Shown here: positions 17,770 through 26,515 of the stretch, one piece after another
Layout of the letters: each line of letters starts with the position of its first letter
How positions within the stretch are numbered: the stretch's first letter is position 1
DNA from: JBBQED01 sp038320345
GTDB lineage: Bacteria > Bacteroidota > Bacteroidia > AKYH767-A > OLB10
Direction: 5' to 3'
Length of the DNA stretch: 64,000 nt
NCBI GenBank assembly: GCA_038320345.1
Contig: JBBQED010000009.1
Span: 77,047 to 141,046, forward strand
Notes under the pieces: model-generated
What the model saw: only the letters and a program-made list of their open reading frames with translations
What the model was told of the DNA's origin: nothing
Database searches by the model: none
Made by a program: the position numbers and the translations under genes

Positions 17770-18225
17770 ATGTTGAAATCACTCGTTTTTATTCTAGCCA
17801 TAACTATAAGTAGTTTTGCTGTAAACGCTCAAACCGATAGTACGATGAGCAAAAGTAGTCACTCGAGTGGTGCATGGGAGGATACAACAATGACTCGCCA
17901 ACAAAGTGACTCACTGCGTTATTTAAATTCAGGAGCAAGACGAGATAACAACGAAAGATATGGTACTGATTCCACGCGAATGGAGAGCGACTTTAATAAT
18001 CGTTCAAAGGGAACAAATTATAATTCCACAGGAAACAGCAAGTTGGAAACAGATTCCTTAACAAAGATCCAAGATAATAATTTTAGAAAGAAAAAATCTA
18101 AAAGTACTCCAAAAACCAAGAGCCATATCAAGACCAAGAAAAGCATCCTCAGAAATACTAACCGGAAAAGTTCAATTGACAGTACAGGTACGAAAAACAA
18201 GATTTTGAAAGATTCTATTCAGTAG
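17770..18225 (+). CDS. Small secreted low-complexity protein
   Basis: 151 residues. The signal peptide ends in FAVNAQ; the mature part is rich in S, T, N and D, and the C-terminal third is strongly basic (KKKSKSTPKTKSH). No domain recognised. It is followed at 18296 by a strong terminator, so it is a monocistronic unit. Low-complexity secreted proteins of this kind are common and poorly conserved. Confidence 0.6.
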   Translation: MLKSLVFILAITISSFAVNAQTDSTMSKSSHSSGAWEDTTMTRQQSDSLRYLNSGARRDNNERYGTDSTRMESDFNNRSKGTNYNSTGNSKLETDSLTKIQDNNFRKKKSKSTPKTKSHIKTKKSILRNTNRKSSIDSTGTKNKILKDSIQ

Positions 18226-18295
18226 CAAAAAAAATTAATTTTCATTGAAATAAACAATTCCCTTCGAAAAAACAGTTTTCAGATCGCTTAATAGT

Positions 18296-18336
18296 AACTG
18301 CAGGTCACGATTCCGTATGACCTGCAGTTTAATTTT
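18296..18336 (+). terminator. Rho-independent terminator
   Basis: Perfect 12-bp arms AACTGCAGGTCA / TGACCTGCAGTT with a 10-nt loop, followed by TAATTTTT. Ends the small secreted-protein transcript. Confidence 0.8.
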
Positions 18337-18464
18337 TATCTGGAAAAAACTAATGATACTTTATTCATAAAATAAATTGGCTCTTTTACGACTACTTACT
18401 TATACAAATGTGATTTAAATACATTAACTTTTGCTTTTGAACAATCACTAATATTCAAGCAATG

Positions 18465-18632
18465 TCATTTTTTAAATATTGACAGTCCAAGAACTAATGT
18501 GATTACAAAAAGTAAAATACATCCAAAAAAGAGAAATTTACCTACGGAAGCAGCGCCCTCAGCGATCCCTCCAAAACCAAAAATAGCAGCGACAATAGCT
18601 ATTACAAAGAAGATTGCAGACCATTTTAACAT
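18465..18632 (-). CDS. DUF1328 small membrane protein
   Basis: 55 residues, two membrane helices (WSAIFFVIAIVAAIFGFGG and FLFFGCILLFVITLVLGLS) around the family's conserved FGFGGIAEGAAS turn. This matches the DUF1328 (YtjA-like) family of tiny inner-membrane proteins, which are often stress induced. Its start carries the GTTTTAA element 9 nt upstream that is shared with other stress genes in this window. Monocistronic. Confidence 0.88.
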   Translation of the reverse strand: MLKWSAIFFVIAIVAAIFGFGGIAEGAASVGKFLFFGCILLFVITLVLGLSIFKK

Positions 18633-18717
18633 GACAGTATAGTTTTAAGTTTAAATATGAATTAAGAAATAATTTAATAATGCAATAATTAAGGTTAAAT
18701 AAATTTCATGCCGAAAT

Positions 18718-20166
18718 TTAAACAGCCATTTCTTTTCTAAGAGTACTATTTGGAATGCCGAGAGCTTCTCTATATTTTACCACAGTTCTTCTAGCGAGTT
18801 GAATACCGATATCCTTCAGTAAATTTGCAATTTCACTATCTAAATAAGGTTTTGACTTATCCTCTTCTGCAATAATTTTTTTGATCTCCTCCTTAATTCC
18901 TAAAGCTGTATTTTGAGTATTTTGCTCCAGATTAGGATTTATATTTCGCATAAAAAGATTTCTTAAAGCATAAATTCCATGCGGAGTTTGAATATGCTTA
19001 TTACTTGTAATGCGGGAAATTGTACTAATATCGAAACCTGTATTCGCCGAAATATCCTGCAAGATCATAGGTTTCAAATCCTTGATATCACCGGTTTTGA
19101 AAAATTCTATTTGAACGGAAGCAATCTCAGAAATAACTTTCATCATCGTAGACTCACGCTCTTTAAGAGCATCCACAATGTTTTGCGCGTCATTAATAAG
19201 TTCAGAATAATATTTTTCTACCTGATTCGTCTCAGTATCTCCATTAACCTTTAAAATTCTGCGGTCAAAACTGGCATTTACCTTCAATTTAGTAGCATCC
19301 TTATGTGAAAATGATACATATATCTGCTCCTCATCAAAGCTGAGTTCAAATTCAGGAATAATCTGCTGCAACATGAGTTCATACTTATTCGTTTCCGTTA
19401 CAGGCTTAGGATTCAAATGCCGTATGATATGTAAAGCCTGATTAAGTTCCTCCTCGTTCAAATGGGTTTTCTCCATGATTCGTCCAAATTTCCGTTGAAC
19501 AAACAGTTCGTAACAATCTTCCAAAATTGTCAAACATTTCTTCAGCAGAGGATGAACATGATCGCCTTCGATTTTCCGCCGTAACTGCAAAACAAGACAT
19601 TCCTTGAGATCCCTTGCTCCTATTCCAACAGGATCGCAGGTTTGTAAAACCTTTAATCCATCTTCAAAATCAGATTCATTGAATAATTTTCCAAATGTAA
19701 ATCCATAATCAAATGAAACATCATTGAGACTCCTTCGCAGATAGCCATCATCATCAAGTTCGTCAATAAGATAACAAGTAATATCAGTTAGACCTTCTTT
19801 TAATCGCATATGATGAATCTGATCTTTAAGATTCTCATTTAAGGAGGAATAATGTATTACTGGGGCTTCATAAAATACTTCTTTACCAGATTGAGACTGG
19901 TTGTATGATTTTTCAAATAAATCATCATCATTGCTAAATAAGTCCGGATCAAAAACATTATCTTCAATAGATTGATCCTCCTCCAATTGATCTAGACTTT
20001 CAAACTCCAATTCAAGTGCAGGATTTTGTTCAATTTCGTTAGCAATATATTCTTGCAAAGCAAATCCAGAAAGGTGCAAAAGGTGCATTAATCTCAAATG
20101 GTGCTGAGATAAATAATACCCCTGCTTTTGAACTTGCTTATTACTTTGCTGATGCTGTTGCTTCAT
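18718..20166 (-). CDS. rpoN: RNA polymerase sigma-54 factor
   Basis: 482 residues from ATG 20166 (MKQQHQQSNKQVQKQGYYLS); the longer frame to 20211 adds an unlikely hydrophobic leader. Region I is Q/L-rich (QHHLRLMHLLHLSG, IEQNPALELE), region II is acidic, the core-binding domain is at ~100-290 (VGIGARDLKECLVLQL), a HTH follows (ISTISRITSNKHIQTPHG), and the RpoN box ARRTVVKYREALGIP lies near the end. It works only with AAA+ activators such as the NtrC-like protein 3 kb away. Monocistronic. Confidence 0.97.
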   Translation of the reverse strand: MKQQHQQSNKQVQKQGYYLSQHHLRLMHLLHLSGFALQEYIANEIEQNPALELEFESLDQLEEDQSIEDNVFDPDLFSNDDDLFEKSYNQSQSGKEVFYEAPVIHYSSLNENLKDQIHHMRLKEGLTDITCYLIDELDDDGYLRRSLNDVSFDYGFTFGKLFNESDFEDGLKVLQTCDPVGIGARDLKECLVLQLRRKIEGDHVHPLLKKCLTILEDCYELFVQRKFGRIMEKTHLNEEELNQALHIIRHLNPKPVTETNKYELMLQQIIPEFELSFDEEQIYVSFSHKDATKLKVNASFDRRILKVNGDTETNQVEKYYSELINDAQNIVDALKERESTMMKVISEIASVQIEFFKTGDIKDLKPMILQDISANTGFDISTISRITSNKHIQTPHGIYALRNLFMRNINPNLEQNTQNTALGIKEEIKKIIAEEDKSKPYLDSEIANLLKDIGIQLARRTVVKYREALGIPNSTLRKEMAV

Positions 20167-20325
20167 TACAAAAAATATTTCTATGATTACGAATGGCAAT
20201 ATCTTGACCAAAATTTAATTTGAGTAAATTGAGGAAAAATAACAACGATTAATATATCCTTTATTCCAATAAAACTAAAAATCACCTCATCTTCAAACCA
20301 AATGAGGTTTGTTTTACCCATTCAT

Positions 20326-20360
20326 AAAAAGAGGCGAAAAAGTAAAATCTTTTTCGCCTC
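20326..20360 (-). terminator. Terminator of the YtxH/holin cassette
   Basis: 12-bp perfect stem GAGGCGAAAAAG / CTTTTTCGCCTC with a 6-nt loop, followed on the minus strand by five T. A second hairpin (ACCTCAT...ATGAGGT, 20285-20308) lies just beyond. Confidence 0.8.
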
Positions 20361-20383
20361 CAATTACTAATTGTCAAACCAAA

Positions 20384-20800
20384 TTAAAGGTTGATGTCAG
20401 CAGTAGTTTTATCATAAATTTTAGAATGGTTCTTTGAGTTACCGAATTTCAAAAATTTATCGGCAATCCATCCTAAGACTTGCTTTTTATGATCAGCTAC
20501 GTAATTATTTGCTGCATTCTTCGCTAAAAAAGGAACGATAATACGAACTAAAAAACCTGACTTTCTTAATAAGCCATTTTTAACTACAGTGTCCAAAGCA
20601 AAATTAATTAATTGAGGAACAAGACCAAAGTTACGATTAACAAGAACCTTATCAACGTTATCGGCAACCATTTTTACTGGGGATAAAGACGCTTTAATTT
20701 CTTGGAAGTCTTCTTTAATTACTTCTTCGAGTAAAATTTTCTTCTTTATCAACCTTGATCTTTCTTCTTTCAGATCGCTTAGCGTTTCAATCTTCTTCAT
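20384..20800 (-). CDS. Coiled-coil/amphipathic protein of the YtxH-holin cassette
   Basis: 138 residues from ATG 20800; the frame extends to 20827, but 20800 gives a 14-nt overlap with the preceding gene, the same geometry as in the second cassette at 53.7 kb. The N-terminal ~45 residues form a charged coiled coil (LKEERSRLIKKKILLEEVIK). The middle is amphipathic/hydrophobic (NFALDTVVKNGLLRKSGFLV), and the C-terminus is basic. No named domain recognised. Distant resemblance to 53261-53677 in size, position and the NF.(L/I)D.V segment suggests a paralogue. Probably membrane associated. Confidence 0.6.
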   Translation of the reverse strand: MKKIETLSDLKEERSRLIKKKILLEEVIKEDFQEIKASLSPVKMVADNVDKVLVNRNFGLVPQLINFALDTVVKNGLLRKSGFLVRIIVPFLAKNAANNYVADHKKQVLGWIADKFLKFGNSKNHSKIYDKTTADINL

Positions 20801-21137
20801 GGATGGTAATTTTTTTAAGTAGCGCATTAATTACAGGCCCTTTTATCCAGTTATCACGATTCAGATAAACAATAGCGACCACGATTAGATAAATTCCTGC
20901 AACTGCAAAGAAACCAATCAGGTAATTTTCATAATGCTGTCCGATCCACCAAGCAAATCCAAGGCTCGCAAAAACAATTACCATAAATGTTAATAATGCT
21001 ATAATGAATCCTGAAACAAATGAAGAGAGTACCTCAGAAACTTTATCTTGCAGATTTAAGATAATGATATCGATTCTTGTTTCTGTATATTGTTTCAGCG
21101 TACTAATAAATTTTTCAACTTTTGTTTCTTCTTCCAC
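20787..21137 (-). CDS. Phage holin family protein (Holin-X / YqjE-like)
   Basis: 116 residues. An N-terminal amphipathic helix (FISTLKQYTETRIDIIILNL) precedes two membrane helices (GFIIALLTFMVIVFASLGFAWWIG and NYLIGFFAVAGIYLIVVAIVYL). This matches the 'putative Actinobacterial Holin-X / YqjE' family, which despite its name is usually a chromosomal stress-associated membrane protein, not a lysis gene. Middle gene of the cassette YtxH / this / coiled-coil protein. A paralogue lies at 53664-54020. Confidence 0.8.
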   Translation of the reverse strand: MEEETKVEKFISTLKQYTETRIDIIILNLQDKVSEVLSSFVSGFIIALLTFMVIVFASLGFAWWIGQHYENYLIGFFAVAGIYLIVVAIVYLNRDNWIKGPVINALLKKITIHEED

Positions 21138-21177
21138 TGGAGTTGTGTATTAAATAATGAAATAGAAATTATACTAT

Positions 21178-21489
21178 TTAAGAATTTTGACGAGCTTTAT
21201 TCGCCATTCCTCTAACTTCGTCTTCAGCATCATTTTTAAATTGCTCCGCTTTCGACATAGTTTTATTTTTCAGATCATTAGCAGTATCCATGGCTTTACC
21301 TTTCCATGAGCTGAGTGTATCTTTTCCTTCTTCAATTTTATCAGAAAGTTGGTCGTAAAGATCTTCTCCCTTTTCCCAAATTGATTTTCTAGTATTACTA
21401 CCTTTATCAGGTGCCATTAATAATCCTAATACTGCCCCAGCAGCTGCTCCAATAAGCAATGCACTGAGAATTTTTCCGTTGTCTGACAT
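21178..21489 (-). CDS. YtxH domain-containing protein
   Basis: 103 residues. The N-terminal glycine/alanine-rich membrane helix (ILSALLIGAAAGAVLGLLMAP) leads into the family hallmark APDKGSNTRK, then a long charged helix. YtxH proteins are small general-stress membrane proteins of unknown mechanism. First gene of the cassette. This is one of three YtxH genes in the window (also 41594-41881 and 54104-54400). Confidence 0.88.
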   Translation of the reverse strand: MSDNGKILSALLIGAAAGAVLGLLMAPDKGSNTRKSIWEKGEDLYDQLSDKIEEGKDTLSSWKGKAMDTANDLKNKTMSKAEQFKNDAEDEVRGMANKARQNS

Positions 21490-21693
21490 AATAATTTTTT
21501 TTATGGTTAATATAATTTAAACTCATTGAATAACCGTGCCGAAATTTAAAAGCAGTATATTACATCACATTCTCAAACCTACTGTGAAGGATCAGCTACA
21601 CTATGGGGAATTTATTACCACTTGTAACCTTGAATACGAGATCTGAGCTAAATAAAAAAAAAGGCATTGGATTTGAAATACCGATTTAACATC

Positions 21694-22542
21694 ATGAAAA
21701 AAATAGACCTCAAAATTCCTTTATCCTCCGCCGCATCCTATGCCAAAAATCAGTCTCTCAAAATCAGTCAAAAAACGTTAGATAAAAAGGAGAAAGCAAG
21801 TGGATTTTTACTTGAAGTCGGGAAATTCTCAGTATTCTCAAGTGCTGCATTTAAGGAAACCTTCTCCTATGATTTTGAATTTAAGGAATTCTTAAGACAA
21901 TGCTTCGAAATTGGTAATAAGTCTATGCCCATTGTATCCATTACTGGGTTAATAATGGGGTTAGTACTCACTATACAATCACGACCCATCTTGGTAGATT
22001 TTGGTGCAGTTGGGCTCTTACCTGGGATGGTAGCTACATCAGTAATTCGAGAAATTGGACCAGTAATCACCGCCTTAATTTGTGCTGGCAAGATCGGATC
22101 TGGGATGGGTGCAGAATTAGGGAGTATGAAGGTCACTGAGCAAATTGATGCGATGGAAGTATCCGCTACAAACCCCATGAGATTCCTTGTTGTAACTAGA
22201 ATTTTGGCCGTAACCCTTATGATCCCTATCCTTGTTTTTTTTGCAGATGCTATGGGATTAATCGGAAGCTGGATTGGAGTAAACCTAAAGGGAGATGTAC
22301 AGTTTAATTTATTTTTTAGGCAGGCTATGAGTAGTATAGAATTTATTGATATTATCCCAGCGACTATTAAAACATTCTTTTTTGGAGCTGTTATAGGTAT
22401 AGTAGGTTGTTACAAAGGATATACTGCCGGAAGAGGCACTGAAAGTGTTGGCTTAGCGGCTAACTCTGCTGTAGTGCTTTCTTCTTTGCTTGTGATTATT
22501 GTAGATATGATAGCAGTTCAGATAACAGATATGTTGGCATGA
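21694..22542 (+). CDS. mlaE: MlaE family lipid ABC transporter permease
   Basis: About 282 residues from ATG 21694; the frame opens earlier only with a TTG at 21667. Five to six membrane helices form the MlaE fold, with conserved GLIMGLVLTIQ, ATSVIREIGPVITALICAGKIGSGMGAELG and MKVTEQIDAMEVS blocks. It forms the inner-membrane channel that moves phospholipids between the inner membrane and the MCE protein. Its stop overlaps the ATPase start (ATGA), and an MCE gene follows, so this is an mlaE-F-D operon. No MlaA, B or C gene is present here. Confidence 0.93.
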   Translation: MKKIDLKIPLSSAASYAKNQSLKISQKTLDKKEKASGFLLEVGKFSVFSSAAFKETFSYDFEFKEFLRQCFEIGNKSMPIVSITGLIMGLVLTIQSRPILVDFGAVGLLPGMVATSVIREIGPVITALICAGKIGSGMGAELGSMKVTEQIDAMEVSATNPMRFLVVTRILAVTLMIPILVFFADAMGLIGSWIGVNLKGDVQFNLFFRQAMSSIEFIDIIPATIKTFFFGAVIGIVGCYKGYTAGRGTESVGLAANSAVVLSSLLVIIVDMIAVQITDMLA

Positions 22543-23270
22543 TGGTAACACAACAAGAGAAGAAAGAAAGTAAGCTAGAAATGACTGCAGGAAAACCAAT
22601 TATTGAAATTAGGAATCTAGCAAAGAGTTTTGGTGATCAAGTGGTGTTGAAAAATGTAAACTTAAGCCTATTTAAAGAAGAAAATTTAGTAGTGCTAGGT
22701 AAATCAGGAACCGGCAAATCAGTATTAATCAAATGTATTGTTGGATTAATGTATCCAGATGAAGGGGAAATAATTGTCTTCGGAAAAAATATCATTGCAA
22801 TCAAGAAAAAAGAATTGAATGAAATTCGTAAAAAAATCGGATTTCTCTTTCAATCCGCAGCCCTCTATGATTCGATGACTGTACGTCAAAACTTGGAATT
22901 TCCATTGAAACGGATAAAAAAAGAATTGAATGCAAAACAAATCACAGAAAAAATAGAAGAAGCCTTGGAAAATGTAGGTCTTTCAGATGCGATGCACAAA
23001 ATACCTTCACAATTGTCTGGAGGGATGAAGAAAAGAATAGGTTTAGCAAGAACAATTATAATTGATCCGGAAATAATTCTTTACGATGAACCAACAACAG
23101 GATTAGATCCTGTCACTTCTGATGAAATAAGTAATCTAATCAATTCCATCCAGAAAAAATATCATTCCGCATCAATCATTATCACTCACGATATGGCTTG
23201 TGCCGAAACAATTGCAGACCGAATTGTCACCTTAAAAGATGGTGAAGTTTATGAAGGAAATATCTTTTAA
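22539..23270 (+). CDS. mlaF: MlaF family ABC transporter ATP-binding protein
   Basis: 243 residues. Walker A GKSGTGKS, Q-loop FLFQSAALYDSMT, signature LSGGMKKRIGLAR (typical of the MlaF group), Walker B IILYDEPTTGLDP, and H-loop IITHD. It powers the MlaE permease. Two ATGs (22539 and 22542) are possible; the first overlaps the mlaE stop by 4 nt and implies translational coupling. Confidence 0.95.
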   Translation: MMVTQQEKKESKLEMTAGKPIIEIRNLAKSFGDQVVLKNVNLSLFKEENLVVLGKSGTGKSVLIKCIVGLMYPDEGEIIVFGKNIIAIKKKELNEIRKKIGFLFQSAALYDSMTVRQNLEFPLKRIKKELNAKQITEKIEEALENVGLSDAMHKIPSQLSGGMKKRIGLARTIIIDPEIILYDEPTTGLDPVTSDEISNLINSIQKKYHSASIIITHDMACAETIADRIVTLKDGEVYEGNIF

Positions 23271-23322
23271 TATCACTCAACAAAAATAATCGATTAAAAT
23301 AACAAGTTAAGCAAAATAAATT

Positions 23323-24075
23323 ATGACCTCAAATGAAAAATTTAATGTGCGTTTAGGGCTTTTTGTAACCACAGGAATTACCATATTTGTTATGGCTATA
23401 TTCTTTATTGGTAAACAAAAGAATTTGTTTAATCCTGTTTTTCGTGTTAGTGTTCTCTATAAAAATGTTAATGGCTTACAAACCGGGAATAATGTTCGAT
23501 TTTCAGGTATTAATGTAGGAACCGTAGATGACATTGTAATTATTAATGATTCTATGGTTAAAGTTGATATCATTATTCAAAAAGAAGTTCAGAAATTCAT
23601 CAAAAAAGACTCTAAAGTAGTGATCGGTTCTGATGGAATTATTGGAGATCGAATTTTAAATATTACACAAGGTTCAGTAGGCACTACTCCAGTAAAGGAA
23701 AATGATATTCTATCTTCAGAAGAACCGATCGAAACTGAATCTATTATGAAAAGTCTTAAAGCCACCGGTGAAAATGCTGAAGTAGCAACTGGTGAATTAG
23801 CTGAAATATTGTTTAAGATCAATAAAGGAAATGGGACATTGGGTAGATTAATTCAAGATAGTACAATAGCAGAAAATATTGACCAAACCATTGCTAATCT
23901 AAAATCAGGAACGCAGGGATTAAGTGAAAATATGGAAGCAGCCAAGCACAATATCTTGCTAAAAGGATACTTTAAGAAGAAAGATAAAAAAGCCGCCGAA
24001 AAGTTGAAAGAAGAAGCAGATAAGAAAGAGCAAGAACAAAAAGATAAAGAAAAGAAAAAAGAAGATAAGAACTAA
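23323..24075 (+). CDS. mlaD: MlaD family MCE-domain protein
   Basis: 250 residues. One N-terminal membrane helix (GLFVTTGITIFVMAIFFIG) is followed by the MCE domain at ~38-115 (FRVSVLYKNVNGLQTGNNVR, FSGINVGTV, GDRILNI) and a helical tail. The last ~35 residues are almost all K, E, D and Q. MCE proteins form hexameric rings on MlaE in the periplasm and carry lipids. This one lacks the long tunnel-forming helix of PqiB/YebT-type proteins. Third gene of the operon, 52 bp after mlaF. Confidence 0.9.
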   Translation: MTSNEKFNVRLGLFVTTGITIFVMAIFFIGKQKNLFNPVFRVSVLYKNVNGLQTGNNVRFSGINVGTVDDIVIINDSMVKVDIIIQKEVQKFIKKDSKVVIGSDGIIGDRILNITQGSVGTTPVKENDILSSEEPIETESIMKSLKATGENAEVATGELAEILFKINKGNGTLGRLIQDSTIAENIDQTIANLKSGTQGLSENMEAAKHNILLKGYFKKKDKKAAEKLKEEADKKEQEQKDKEKKKEDKN

Positions 24076-24274
24076 AATTAAACATTGATGGCACTCTGGG
24101 CATGATTTTATACATGCTTCAAAGGAGATATACATTAGTAAATGTTGAAATGTATTGAAACAATTATTACCAGCTAACGTATAATTCAAGAAGCAAACCA
24201 AGCGTCTACCCAATAGTATAGAATTAGATAAAAGTCAAATCACCAGCTTACTTCAAATTCTCCAACATTACACA

Positions 24275-24634
24275 ATGAAATCCAAATCCATATTAATAAT
24301 TGATGATGAATTAGACATTTGTATGCTCTTGAAGAATTATTTCAAAAATAAAAACAATAATGTCTTTTTTGCAGTAACGCTTGATGAAGGGATAAAAAAA
24401 TTCAATCAATACAAACCTGATCTGTTAATTATTGATCATAATCTTCCTGATGGAAATGGGATTGATAATATTCATAGTTTTAAAGATTCAAACCTATCCC
24501 TCTATGTAATTGTAATCAGTGCTATGTCGAATCTTAAGTCCCTTGCTTTAGAAAATGGGGCCGATTACTTTATGGAAAAACCTATTAGTTTCAGTAAACT
24601 AAATGCCTTACTTACTCAAAATACTCCTCATTGA
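24275..24634 (+). CDS. Single-domain response regulator
   Basis: 119 residues, receiver domain only: acidic pair IIDDELD, phospho-acceptor D in LIIDHNLPDG, T/S position in VIVISAMSN, and conserved K in FMEKPIS. There is no output domain, so it acts by protein contact or in a phosphorelay; it could pass phosphate among the several kinases in the window. Lies ~200 bp after the mla operon on the same strand. Confidence 0.9.
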   Translation: MKSKSILIIDDELDICMLLKNYFKNKNNNVFFAVTLDEGIKKFNQYKPDLLIIDHNLPDGNGIDNIHSFKDSNLSLYVIVISAMSNLKSLALENGADYFMEKPISFSKLNALLTQNTPH

Positions 24635-24823
24635 AAATCTTTCTTTTAGCAGGACTTTTCAGTTATAAATATTCAACTTTTCATAATAAACCCAATTGAA
24701 ATTTTTTGTTTCGTGCAAACACTGTATTCAATATAGGATTTCCCTAATTAAAAGTAGATTTAGATAGCGCACTATAAGTTGTAGGTCGCGGTTTTAAAAG
24801 AATTACTTTTGCAAAAATCCAAT

Positions 24824-26476
24824 CTAATCTTGCTCTTCCTTTTGGCGAGACTTAACACCAAGAGCAGGCTTAATGCCACTCATTAAAGCTTTAAAAGTAT
24901 AATTAAACATAAACCGTGAAGGGTTTCTTTCATAATTTATAGATGTAATTCTAAGATCCTCACCAGTTGTAGGATTACTTTTTTTAACAATAAAATTCCT
25001 AGCCACCCAACTCAGTGCATCTTCTTTAAATCCTGATTTGCCGGTCTTTTTATTCTTTATGGAAAAATCAAGATCATGATAAGCAAATATCATTTTTCCT
25101 GTGGCTCTAATCTGATCGGCTTTGAATGAAAAACTCATTGAATCTAACTCACCGCCTCTAATTGAAACACCAGCATTTTCTTCTGTCATATCATTGAGTT
25201 CCTTTAAATGCATACTAGATAAATGGCCAGAACAGTCGAATACCATTTGATTTGTATTTAAGGGTATTGATAAATAAACTTTGATTTTAGCCACATCCAT
25301 TAATTTTGCAGTAACATTTACAATTATTTTAGATGAGGCCGTATAATTCAAACTATCATTACTAATCCCTGTTATGCTTCCATTCATCTTTTTAAAAAAT
25401 ATTCGACCTGCCTTCCTTGCTCCTGGTGCTACTTCTTCATAAACAACTTGACCATCTTCAACAAATAATGAATCTATATTCGTAGAAACCGGAATTGATT
25501 TAATCAGATTCTGTAATGATTCCGGATGCCAAGGTTTTCTTTTATCATTCTTATCTCGAAAAGCTTCAACTAAAGGCTTTTTTAGTTTTGTCGATTTAGC
25601 AATAAAATTTCCAGTTTCAAAAAAAGCTTTTATGTCCATCTGATCGAATTGCAGTTCTTCAACTGATACTTTTATCCTATCAATCTGCTTACCGGCCATA
25701 TTACCAAAGTTCATTTTTGAATAATTTGGCGTCATCTTGAGCGCATCAAAAGACAAAGTAGAATCCAGATAAGATGCGTTTAAACTTCTTATCTTAAAAG
25801 TATAAAGACTATCTTTGGTACTATAATCAACATTATTAATTGAAATTGCTAATTCTTTCGCATTAAACCATCGTTTACCTTCTTCAGCCTCTTTGTCTAT
25901 CTTTAGTTTAATAATTCTAAGTTCATTTTCATCACTCCCTAAAACTGGCAAAAGATCAGAAATATTATCGAAAACCTTGATGGAAGCATTATGAATAACT
26001 ATCGATGAGATTTCTACTGACCTAACAGCCGGGAGCAAAAGTCTATATATCGAAAAGCGATCATTGTCAAGAGAATCTTTAACTACTTTTTGAGAACCAC
26101 GATAAATGGAAGCAGAAGGGTTAGTGAATTCTATTTTAGATGAAAAAATATTCCTATGCAATAAGTATTGCCAAATGGCTATATCGGAAATCTTAATAAC
26201 ATCTGCAGATGCATAGTAAGATGCGTGTCTTGAATTACTATCAACAGGGTTAATCGTTATACCTTTGAAAAGTACCGATTGACGAAAAATATTCACCTGC
26301 AATTTAGAGATTTCTAAATGGTATAAAGATTTAGATCCACTCTTCACTTCTTTAACTAAGTAATCTTTGATTTTATCATCCAAAACAAGTGTAAAACTCA
26401 ACTGAGCAATTGCAACTAAAATTATGATCGATAAAAATAGGATTACAATTCTCTTGAACGTCTTTATATTTGGCAT
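24824..26476 (-). CDS. AsmA-like / DUF748-like membrane-anchored periplasmic protein
   Basis: 550 residues. One N-terminal membrane helix (IVILFLSIIILVAIAQLSFT) precedes a long beta-rich periplasmic body with repeats of the type LEISKLQVNIFRQSVLFKGI, as in AsmA/TamB-superfamily proteins. The C-terminal part (GKMIFAYHDLDFSI, ALSWVARNFIVKKSNP) resembles DUF748/AsmA C-terminal modules. These proteins form hydrophobic grooves that bridge inner and outer membranes for lipids. It is convergent with the response regulator and divergent from yihY. The family call is by pattern, without alignment. Confidence 0.55.
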   Translation of the reverse strand: MPNIKTFKRIVILFLSIIILVAIAQLSFTLVLDDKIKDYLVKEVKSGSKSLYHLEISKLQVNIFRQSVLFKGITINPVDSNSRHASYYASADVIKISDIAIWQYLLHRNIFSSKIEFTNPSASIYRGSQKVVKDSLDNDRFSIYRLLLPAVRSVEISSIVIHNASIKVFDNISDLLPVLGSDENELRIIKLKIDKEAEEGKRWFNAKELAISINNVDYSTKDSLYTFKIRSLNASYLDSTLSFDALKMTPNYSKMNFGNMAGKQIDRIKVSVEELQFDQMDIKAFFETGNFIAKSTKLKKPLVEAFRDKNDKRKPWHPESLQNLIKSIPVSTNIDSLFVEDGQVVYEEVAPGARKAGRIFFKKMNGSITGISNDSLNYTASSKIIVNVTAKLMDVAKIKVYLSIPLNTNQMVFDCSGHLSSMHLKELNDMTEENAGVSIRGGELDSMSFSFKADQIRATGKMIFAYHDLDFSIKNKKTGKSGFKEDALSWVARNFIVKKSNPTTGEDLRITSINYERNPSRFMFNYTFKALMSGIKPALGVKSRQKEEQD

Positions 26477-26515
26477 AACTATAGTTATAACTTAAATAGT
26501 GCCAGAATTAATTAT

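Noticed and set aside
20787..21137. Prophage lysis gene, from the 'holin' family name
   Set aside because: No endolysin, capsid or other phage genes nearby; this family is mostly chromosomal and stress associated.
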